A stretch of DNA of 64,000 nt from assembly GCA_934047225.1 (NCBI GenBank), contig OW203992.1, positions 4,081,501 to 4,145,500 on the forward strand, written 5' to 3'. Positions 26,901 to 38,900 of this stretch are shown here, one piece after another. The notes below the pieces were generated by a model that made no database searches, was not told the DNA's origin, and worked only from the letters and a program-made list of their open reading frames with translations. Origin of the DNA: Ypsolopha sequella. Lineage: Eukaryota; Arthropoda; Insecta; Lepidoptera; Ypsolophidae. The position numbers and the translations under genes are program-made. The first letter of the stretch is position 1. Every line of letters begins with the position of its first letter.

Positions 26901-29900
26901 GGTATAAACCTGTTATGAAATGCCGCATATATGACGTCATCGATATCGATGGCTAAATTGCCATTTGTTTAGTGACGGGAGTAATATTGAACGATTTCAA
27001 ATATAAATTTAAAATATTTTCACTATTAGCAATTCCCAAAGCTTAATTAAAACAATTTTTTTTTTACTTTTTTTCGTATATAAATTAACCTTTATTTTTT
27101 ATGATTTTTTAAAGAATTGTCCGATGACCTTGTCACTTGAGAATTTTAAACATTATACTGATTGTGATGTGTGATTGCTTATAAAAAAAAAGTGGTCAGT
27201 CTCTGTCTGTCTACTCATCTGTCATCTAGCTGTCAAATTAGTCTGAAGCAAATTATTATAAATTTATCTTAATAGCAAAGGACACATTTCTATACAGTCA
27301 TTACCCAAGTGACGTCACACGAGGGCAAATGGAAGTTGCAGCCTTTTTGTAAAAATATTCATCATCATGAGGTTTTATAGATCAAAACTTCAAAAATACG
27401 GCTTATTAAACCTAAATCTCGAAATGGTTTTCGAATTAACTCTATGCCAATTTGGCCAAATTTATTATAACACCGCTGGAGAACAAGCGATATTTGTCTG
27501 TCTTGATTTTCAAGACACGCCCATTTTCTCTTCTCGCTTCTGATTGGTCTCAAGCATTCTAGGTATCATGACGAGTATCACTACAATATCATGACGAGTG
27601 TTCTTTTTCAAATTTTTCGTGAAATTGTTTTTGATGGTCGTAGATAGGATAGATAAATAGATAGATAAAAACTTTATTCAATGCCTCTTACAAAAAAACA
27701 CAAAAAGTACACATTTAGAGCTTATTTAGACACATATAAAGTATTGTGTGCAGCTTGACATAATTAGACATTGGAACATTCGTGCAAGTCTATTACAAAA
27801 CTCACGCATTCGACTCCTAATGTGTCACATTATGTTACAGTTGCACAAAATACTATTTGTAAATGAAGAGTTTTTATGTTTTTACAGTTTTTAAAATGGC
27901 TGGCGTATTTTCTGACCAGTTGCGAGGGACACACTGTTTTTGCTTTATACCAAAGATCGCTGACTCGGAAGTTGTTTTTAATTTCTATGGTGACAGTGTA
28001 TCCCATACTAGTGCACCATGCTATAATTAAGGTAAGAATCCCACAAAAGAATAATAGTTTCTTTTTTTTCAAGAAAAATATCCTTGAGAGAAATCTAGGT
28101 CCCTTAAAATTAAGCCTACTTTATCGGTCAAAGTGTATTTTTAAAACATTTTTTTGCTTATGTTGATAATATTTGTATTTTATATATTTTCAGGACAATG
28201 GGATTATGTTAAGGTGGATGGTCCAAGGCGATCTTTTTACAAACTTGTGGGAACCAATAACGACGACAAAAGTATTATTATTTGATTCTGTTACCTTTTC
28301 ACACAGGTTCCATTAACTTTATTCCCGCGAATAATCTGTTTTTTTGCAAACAAACTGTTTTACAATCTAATTTTGCAATTTAAAACTTTCGTAATCCAAT
28401 GTATGGTAGTTTTAAATTGCAAAATTAGATTGTAAAACCATTAAGTTTAAAAAAAAAACGATTATTTGCGAGTACAACATTTTATTTATTTATTTCCCAA
28501 CTTACACCTACCATTACAGGAATGCAACCTAATGCGATAGGATGTGTTTGACTTATTTTATCTTACAAATCTACAAAATAACACTATTAACTACATATTC
28601 CATCAAACTTACTAAACCTACTTATCTTGTGTATATAACGCTATATTAGTGAATTCACTTAGAGCACAATTAAAAAGGTCTATGCGTTCCGCGATAGAAT
28701 TGAGAATGGTAAACGCGCGCGTCAGCGGCGCCTCCGCCATCAGTGCGGTGCGTGCGCGTGGTACGAGCAGCAAGGGCGGCTGGCGGCGCCGCCACATGTA
28801 CCTGTCTGGTACACACAAATACACTTCTCCCATTAACACTGGATTGTGTATCTTCCCTATCAATATTTTAAACAAGTATGTAACCAAAGCCAGTTCACGC
28901 CTAACCTTGAGCTCATTGTAGCCTACCATGCCCAAAATAAATAGTGTGGGATACTTTAAAGGAAAAAAAGGGTAGACTCCGTAGTGTCTCAAATATAAAT
29001 ATCTTATGAATTTGTTTTGAATACGCTCCAACATGAAGCAATATTTAGCCTCATGTGGAGCCCAGATAACTGAGTTCAAATTATTTGAACGTGTAGAAAA
29101 AGTTACAGAACCTAACTATACTATGTACTTTTTGTTATCGTTATTGGTTCCCACAAGTTTTTTGTATACCATGCTAATACATGCTAATGATATGTGTGCC
29201 TTAAGGAAAAAAACATGCTAATATTGACCATAGTTTTTTTAACTTTGTCCTATAATATGTTTTGTACAATCATGCCTGATGTGTCGCCGTGAGACAAAAA
29301 AACTGTACCACCTGCTGGTGGTGAAGAAAAACACTGTGAGGTAAACGTGCATGCCCAAAAAGCGTGTATTTGTGCCCGAGGTACTGCTACAAGGTTCACC
29401 CTTATTACGTTGGGACTCTTGGGACGTTCAAATCGTCGATAAAAAGAGGATGTTGACTGTTCTAGTGACAATCGACATTATGATAGAGAACAAAAAAATA
29501 ATGTTTTTTCCTTTCCTTCAGACTCTTGGATCTGGTAATATAGGGGGGAACCCAAAATTACCCTCAATCAAACTTTTCGGTGTGTTAGACATCGTCTCCC
29601 TGACTGCCACACCTCGTGCAATGAATGTCTGCGCCCTGGGGTCCTGTTTGCACCACATATTCGCCGTCTATGTCGGAACTTGGTTGAGCTTCCAAGTTAT
29701 TTATCCATTCCTGAAGTATATTTTCAGGTGATTTATCTACTTATTTTTGAGGCTGGTATAGCTCAGACTAAACTTTAAGAAAATACACTTTTAACAAAAA
29801 ATTAAAACCGACTTCAAATTACTTATGTAACAGCAGATTCACTAAAAAGGCTAAAATTATTATAAGTACAACGTGTAACAGAAAGGTGTAACCATATTTG

Positions 29901-32900
29901 AAGAGGTATAGATATGAAATATATAGAATGGTATAGAACAACTTTTACTATGTAAAAAACTCTGATATCGAAAAAAAATTTAAACTGTTTCATAGAAAAA
30001 TGCAATGCCGCTCGGCCAAAATGAATGGAAGATCAGATTTTTTTTTTGAGATTTCAGGTTTGTCTCCATAGTAAAAGTTGTTCTATACCATTGACTGAAT
30101 AAGCTCTTCAAATATGGTTACACCTTTCTGTTACACGTTGTATACTGACCGATGGTACCGAAGTAACACTTTTGCCGACTTCTTTCGAAGTCGGCGTTCT
30201 CTATTGGTTTTTGTGTTGCTATATCATAGCGAATGCGCCGACTTCTAGGTAACATATGTTTCAGGAAAAAGAAGTTGACAAAAGAGCTATTAGTCGTCTA
30301 CTGGCTGCAACACATGCTGAGTCAGGGCCTTTTTACCTTTTTGTTTTGTACCTAAAACGTGTTTGAATAATTTTGTTGATAGTGCTGAGTAAATAAAGAT
30401 TATATCTATCTACTACTATATGATATATCACAAGGTGGTAGAGCTGATGCCGGGTTCGACTGTGGAGGTACCACCATCTTACTTGGAGACCCCTCGAAGT
30501 AATTCGGGGGAGAGTAAGAGGACAGCTCACAGGCAAAAAACTAGGAGGCCCACCATGCCTGGGACCGATGGATGGCGGTATATCCATCCCTAATAGCCGG
30601 GCCTTATATGGAACAGACTGGTGATGGGCAGCGGCGTCAGTGGTGCGAGGGTTCCGGCACCGCGCTCACCAACCCGCCTGCCCAGCATGTGTGAGTATGG
30701 GCAATTCTTCCAGGATGACCGCCGGGAGTGGCGAAGTCCTGAAAAGGCTTATGTCCAGCAGTGGACGAACTAAGGCTGATGGAAGGATGGATGATATCTA
30801 TCTATCTATTTCGGTACCATGGGTCAGTATAAGTTTATAGGTATTGGTCAGTGAACCTCATATCCCACGGGATAAAAAGAAACGGGATCTGCGCGAGCAA
30901 ACCTGTGGGGCCGTCCACTAGTTTAAGAGGCTATGCGAATTTTATTTTTGTCACTGTCACTCCAAGCGAAAAATCGCACAGTGTGAGAGGGGCGGATTCA
31001 GGGCAAAAGGGAAAAAAGTTGGTTTTATATTTTTATTAAAAAAACTAAAATAGCTAGCAAAATTTCAAATATCAAATCTCTAGATATTGTTAAAACACAA
31101 CTAATAAAATATGTTTGAGTTCTGTATATGCTTCCTATTCATCAAACGAGGAGAAAAAGTGTGTTTGAAGACCTCATTTCAACAATTATTTCTATCGAGG
31201 AAAATTTATCCAAACATGTTTTCCAATTTCAAAACCCTAGATTATATAGTCAAAATGAATATACCTGAAATGTATTAAAATTTTCCGTGTATTTCATGAA
31301 ATACACAGAAAACAAACACCCGTATTTTTTTCGCATATAGCCTTAATTATCACACTTTACTTTGCTACTATTGAGATAAGTTGATGGTTGTGGAGTATGT
31401 CACTCAGTATGAAGTCAGTAATAGTAGTCTGTTTATTCACCTAAAACTCTTATATTTATACAATATTGTACGTGACGTACACGAAGTGACCTAGATTTAT
31501 ACATACACATGTTAGTGTGTGTGCAGGATATCACACTATTCGCTTTCTATGGAAATGAAATGAAAAATGAAATAATGAAACGAAATACATTTATTTATGT
31601 ACTGTAAGTATACTTCAGATACATACAAGGTGACTTTTTGATCATCGTCCAAATTTATACTGGAGTGAAAGGAGACGGCCAGTTCCCCATAAGCAAAATG
31701 CCTTAAGAGAGTACACAAATATATTGTGGTCAATGATAAAGAACAAATTCAAAATAACACGGTTTGACTATCCATTTAAAACGGACACCATCTTTTAATA
31801 ACTTTTTATGATAAATCGTTTTTATTTTGAGGTTATTTTCATATGGCGTTGCGAAAATAAACTTCAGCGCGTTTGAAACGTTCATAGTTGTAACAATGTT
31901 TCACGATGATTCTGATATATTTAAAAGGGTATGCTCGAATGTCAGTCGTAATGTAATCTCTATCAAAATCCAGAAGAAAAGCATGAATCGTGAAATAAAA
32001 AGCTGGGACTGCCGATTGCGTCACGCATGACTCTTATCAAAGCACGCTGGAAGCGTAGTTTGTGGACTACTTGGTAGATGGCGCGCGCTTTCGTTTCGTT
32101 CGGTGTTCGCTCTCATGGTACTTATTTATTTTGATATATGTGTCCGTGTTATTATAAGAGTGAAACTAGCTATGAATAAATCTAACAAAAATTATAGTAT
32201 AAATTGATTTCGTGTACGCGGTTAAGGCCGATTCTGATCATCTCCTTTGTATAATGAAATTTCGACTCCCCATAGTAATTCACTCCCGGTCCTAAGTGAA
32301 TCACTATGGGGAGTCAAAATTTCATTTCATGAATTTCACAAAAGTCGTTATTTGTTCATGATGCTAATCACTTACCAAGGCTCAAGTATGAATTTGGACG
32401 ATGTTCACAAATTCACTTTGCATATTACTGGTCGGTTTTTAGTGTAAAATAAAAAAACAATATAACTAAAGTGTCGTGGTCATATCGTAGAATTGATCAT
32501 ATCATGATGTGGTCACCCATTTCATGAAACGGTTGCATTTCATGTGCTAACAGTGCTATAATCGAAAACAAATGACATGCGAACGCATAGCAATTTACGA
32601 GGATTATACGATGTAAAATTACAGCATTTATTCCTCAGGTGGCTATTCAATGTAAAAGACTGGCGACGAAGAGTTCCTGTTTGGGAGACGGAGTACATGC
32701 TGCCACCCTTTACTGATAAAATGATAATGGATCGATACGATTTCGTACGTGAGTAGCTTTTTAAGATATACGAGGAAACCGTAAAAGCACAAAATAGATA
32801 CCAACGCAAGACAGACGAAAACAGACTCACGCATGCATAGACGCGTTTGTATGACGATCTCGGCAGAATTTCGTATTGGCATTCGACCGACTTCATCCGA

Positions 32901-35900
32901 GATCGTCATTCGTACACGTCTATGTGTGCGTGCGCCTGTTTTCGCTAGTTATGCGGAGTGAACCTTCTGTAAGTAGTTATTTTGTGGTAAAAGTGTACGA
33001 TTCGTTTGATGAAATAGTTAGCACACTTTGATACGCCGAAACAATTGGCTGCCAACTCATGCCGAAAGCGGCGTCGGCTACTTCAAAAAAGTGTACACCC
33101 GCACACTAGCTTAGTATCAGACAGATTTATTTTTCATTCATAATAAAATTGTCACGTCTTTTTTTACATTGTATCCAAAATAGCATGCGGGTGTACATAA
33201 AGAAGTTCAATAAATTCCACCTGTTTGGCAAACGGGGAACCGTCGCGTAATCCTATTTGCGTCTGAAGAAACTCTACGATTACAGTGAAACTAGTCAGGC
33301 AAACTCTGACCAATGCAGGGTGTTAAGATGAAGTTACGGAAGCCAAAACTGGCGATAGTACTAGTAGATAGGAACAACTTTCCGTGAAAATTTTTTTATT
33401 GAAAAAGGCTTTACTTTGCGGAAGTTTATCATGAATTTGTGGATATATTAATGATTTGCAATATTCCACTAAACACTCTTATCCATGCTATTCAAAATGC
33501 AGACTCAAGCACCGCCCGCCCTCCCGCATAAAACATGCACAAGCAAAGCAAGCAGTACGAGCACAAAATAAAGCCTTTGATTTGCAAATCAAATGTTTTG
33601 CTGTCGAGCGGTCGGGCGGACAACACATCCCGAGGATGCCTCGTTCAGAGGCGAAACACGTGTCGATAAGTTTTCTTGCTTGTTATTTAAGATTGCTTTA
33701 TTTTGTGCTCGTACTGCTTGCTTTGCTTGTGCATGTTTGTGCTTGAGTCTGCATTTTGAATAGCATGGTAAGAGTGTTAAGCGGAATATTGCAAATCATT
33801 AATTATCCACAAATTCAAACTTTCCGTGAGAAAAATCGAGAAATAGAGAAAAACAAATCTGATGTTTTATACATTTTGTTCGGGTAGCTATGTAACTTTT
33901 CTATGGAACAGCAGTTTTTTTTTTTCGTGATTCGAGGGTTGTTCGTATGTACGAACTTTCGCAACTTCATCTTAACACTGCATATCCTGAGTAGGCTGTT
34001 TATATTCATTATGAATCCAAACCACGAATATTTTTTAGTAATAAAATATAAATAGTTTCTTTAAAAATGTTAACTCTGTTAAGGAATCGATGTAGGGCTA
34101 GCTTCACGTCGAAGATTAAGTCACTGACCTGATCCTACTGACCAATTACGAACATTATCACGGCATACCACGACATCAACGACCAATGCAAAGGCTGGAT
34201 TAGGCCCCGCCACTTCATCTAAATACGTGGAAGATTTCACATAACCATCTTCTTATGGCTTATTTCTAATAATATTTATATAATTAGAACTGTATCCGGA
34301 ATCCTGTGTTATTTACACCTGCTGCCTATCCGCATCATCATCATCAGCTTGCTTGCGAACAAAAACTACGGCTGAAGAAACCCTTCCAGTAAAATTGCCT
34401 TATTGCAAACAGGGGCTCTGCCGCGTAATTTTCATTTGTATCAACTTCAAGCAAATGCATGCGAAATTCAACGCGTGCAAAAGAGATGGCATGTTAGGCG
34501 GGCGTCTTCGCACGCACGACAAATTTCAATCTCAATTTGATGTTGATGAAAATGAGAATTATGCGGTAGACCCGCAGCTCATAACAAATTTTGATGTCGT
34601 CAGATTAACAAAGAAAAGTCGTCATCTTCAAAAACTTAACGTAAGTTTTTCTTTTTCAGTGACTCAACTTAGTCTGTGTACCTTCTTCGTGACGTCATTT
34701 CCCCTAATTCCATTGTTCAGCACATTGTTTAATATGTATGATTTCAGGTAAGCCATTTCTTACAGCTTATATAGTGAACGATATAGCTTATAGAGTTAAG
34801 GTTAAACGTCAGTCGCTTAGCGGAAAGTGCATAATTTAACTTTGTTTTGCTTGTTTAGAAATTTAAATTTGAAAAGCATTTTGGTATGTGGCATTAATTT
34901 GACGCCGATAGTTTAATATTACTAAGGTTTATAAAGCAAGAGTTTGAAATTGTATACACAATTAGTCATGATCTTCTCAAAACCAACTTGAAATGCTGTT
35001 TTAATTTTGTTTGGACAAGATCATGACTAATTGAGAATTAAATTATATCTTAGATATGTAGGTTTATATTTATATTTATTTATATATTTATATTTATTTA
35101 TATTTTTATATTTTAATCTTGATCTCCCTATTATTTTCTGATTAGTATTTACACCTCCACATGTTATTTTGTTCACCTTTCTGTTTGTCACTAAGGGTTA
35201 CCTGGAAGATATTGCTATTAGCAATGAGTGCCGCCCTTGTACACCATGTTTAATTGTTTTTTTTTGTCTTTAAGTTATTTGTGTAAATGTGCAAAAAGTG
35301 TTATAAATAAATAAATAAATAAAATATAATAAATTTGAAACCCATGCTTTATAAACCTCACTAATACTGAACAATTGGGGTCAAATGCCACACACAAAAG
35401 TGTTTTTCAATTTTTAACTTCTAAACAAGAAAAACAACGTTAAGTTATGCACTTTGCGCTAACTGACTTTAACCTAATGGGATGTAACGAAACGCGTTCC
35501 CAAGCCGGTTTTTTGTTGCAGGTATTCAGCCAGGCTGTTTCTGTGTTCACACAGAAGACCCTTGTTCCCCAGATTCGCTGGTATTGGAACTTGGCGCCAT
35601 GTTTTATCTTTTGTTGCTTTTGCTACCGTTTTTTTTAATGTAAGTTATTTTAAAATAATTACAATTTAAAGGTTTTAGAAAAATTGTGCAGATAACTTAG
35701 TATAGTTCCCAAGATTTCTGAGTCAACGTGAAAACGAGTTTTTTGACTTCATTTACCGTTTTAAATTTTACAGGCTTACATGGTTTCCAGCCACAGTGTG
35801 TTAGCAGAAAACATCGCTTATTTTAATACCCACCATGAACAAAAAATATTATTTACAGAGGGTATTATGAATATTTCTGGTTACCAATACGTGAACTTTT

Positions 35901-38900
35901 TGTACAATGAATACGAACAAGGGGTGAGTACAACGCTTCAGTAGTAGACGAAATCTTCATCAGAAGGCTCCCCTGACAAGAGCTTTACAACTGCTCAACA
36001 AGAGCCACAATCACACAAACCTATTTTTCTGCTCTCTTGGTAGCCGTAACAGCCATGGCTCAGCTAGTCTAGCATGGCAAACCATATCTAGCTCGATAGC
36101 GCGTGATGCAGTGCTCTCTCTCACTCTGTTGATCTATCTCGGGAGGGATAGACATATTCTATCGCGAGGTTCAAGCTCGATTATGGTCTGCTATGCTAGA
36201 CTCCATGAGCGCGTTACTTTAAACTAAAAGGAAACGTCATGATGCAAAATGAAGTGCTCAATCTGCCATTATGTGCACCCTTAAGCTATATATATAATGT
36301 ACCAAGCTTGTCTTTTCTTTTAGAGCACGGACCAAAACGAGTTTTACAAAGATTTGACGTCTAAAGGTGATGTTTCCAGTGAAGGGAATTGTCTGTTGAC
36401 TGGTTAGTAATTGTCTGTTGGCTGGTAAGTAATTGTTTGTTGGCTGGTTGGTAATTGTCTGTTGGCTGGTTAGTAATTGTCTGTTGGCTGGTTAGTAATT
36501 GTCTGTTGGCTGGTTAGTAATTGTCTGTTGGCTGGTTAGTAATTGTCTGTTGGCTGGTTAGTAATTGTCTGTTGGCTGGTTATCAATTGTCTGTTGGCTG
36601 GTTAGTAATTTAGTAATTTTATTTGTAGTCCGAACATGCGAATTTTTTGGCTTCACTAGCTTTGTTTGGGATAGTGTCAGTTTGTATCCCATCAAAAACA
36701 CAAAATGTAATAAAATGGCAAGTCTCGCAACGCAATCCTTCCACCGTAAAAAGTTGTGAGATCTTATGTAAAGCCAAGTCTGCTATTTTAGTTTTTATGG
36801 AAGCACCTTTTCATTTAAGTTAGTATGGGAGCACCTATTTAACAAATTTATCATTAATTGTTTCCTATTTAGTTACCTACCAACATTAAGTGACTGTATT
36901 AATATTAGTCATCTTTATTTCCTAATAAAATATAGTGACTTCGCAATCGCACAGCAACATATACAACATATCAGCTACCTAATACCAATTTAGTAGCGAT
37001 TTGAGAAGATATTTCTACGCATCAGTGCTTTATTTGTGCTCTGCGATTGCAAAGTCACCATATTTTATTAGGAAATAAAGATGACTAATATTAATACAGT
37101 CACTTAATGTTGGTAGGTAACTAAATAGGAAACAATTAATGATAAATTTGTTAAATAGGTGCTCCCATACTAACTTAAATGAAAAGGTGCTTCCATAAAA
37201 ACTAAAATAGCAGACTTGGCTTTACATAAGATCTCACAACTTTTTACGGTGGAAGGATTGCGTTGCGAGACTTGCCATTTTATTACATTTTGTGTTTTTG
37301 ATGGGATCTCATTTCTTTTTGTAGGTAGTCCTCCTTTTTTTCTTCTCGGGTAATATTTCTTGCACGTCAGCTGCGGATTTTCTTAAAACCCACTCCCTTT
37401 AACTGATCATTAGGACATACTCCTGAGAAATTAGTATCGGGAAGGAGCATTTCATAATGACCACCAAAGAAAATACCAGAGAATCGTAAACGTTTCACTG
37501 GCATCCCAGGATTGCCACCGAATGATCCTCTCAAACGGCCATTTTCGTAAATCTCGAACGTAAATGGATACAAAGCGGTGGCTGCCATAAGTTCGGATAC
37601 GGAACCGTAGGTGGTAGTTTTCATCATTGCTGTCAAGTACATGTGTCTCCACGCTCGTTACACGTATAAAGTTGCATTTCATCCCAATGCGCTACCACAT
37701 ACTCGACTACCGCACACCTAATGTCATATGACGACTCAATGTTCCCATACATAAAGAATGACAAAGAATGGAACAAACATGAACCATCTCCAGGTATAGG
37801 GACAACTAGGTGTGGACAAGGATTTTCATTTATGTACAATATTTCAGGTTCCATTGCAATATTAATTTTTACTGTAAGTTATTATTACTATTATCCACAA
37901 ATAGATGCAACAGGCAGGTTAAAATTTCTTTTGACCATGAAGTGAAAGGCAGGCTTGTCAGTCTAAACCACAGAGTACATTATTATGTCTAAACCTCTCA
38001 GAATAATGAGCTAAACCTGGTCTTTTTTGAATGACACACGAGTACATAGACATTTCAATATACCTACATCATAGAGGATGCATATACAAATAAAACAACA
38101 TTAGCCGCTTTATTTTTCCTTTAATATATTTAAAGCTTTACTTGATAAATAACCTTTTACCTTGATTTTTAGGGTTCCGTATCATTAGGTTCCGTGACCC
38201 TATTACTAATCCTCCGCTGTCTATCCATCTATCACATGGGTCTACAGCTTCAGCCGTTATAGGTAGCGCGTAAATATTTTCACATAATATATGTTACATT
38301 GTCCTCTATCACGGCAAATAATAATATGGCCCCTATGACACCATAAAAAGTTCAATAAATGGAAATCCAAGGGGGGACCAATTATTCGATGTTATTTGTT
38401 TCAGCTCTATCTTTATAAAACAACAATTTTGGGCATATAAATATTAGAGTTCCATATTCAAAAGGTGCTGATTTGTTTGTCAGGCGCTACCATTTTAGCG
38501 CCTTGTTTTTTGTCACCTTGATGTTGCTATGTCATCTTTATTGTTGGTATTTACCATAATGATTTGGGGTTTCGTACCCATATTGTGTGATGGTAGTACG
38601 GAATCCTTCGTGAGCGAGTCTGAATTGCACTTAGCCGGTTCAATAGCGACTTAATTACGAAATGTTGATATTTATCTTCTTAAATAGACTAAATGTGTTT
38701 TAGGGTTCCTTACCCAAAGCACAAATTATTATAACAAAGGCTCTATCGTTAGAACGGTTATACATACAAGTTGAAAATTTAGGCAGACTACTTTAAAGTA
38801 AAATAAGAAATAATAAAAATTAGGGTTTCTTCCTAAAAAGGTACCGAATCGTTTGTCAGGCGCTACCGTTTTATCGCTTTGTTTTTTGTCGCCTTGATGG

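Noticed and set aside
32540..32909. Antisense ORFs of 88-118 codons
   Set aside because: Opposite strand of an anoctamin exon plus a fold-back element.
37848..37873. 26-bp micro-exon of the anoctamin-like gene (TTTCAG acceptor, GTAAGT donor)
   Set aside because: It can be entered in phase 1 but would make the exon at 41076 run into a stop, and it lies over the OTU pseudogene start on the other strand.
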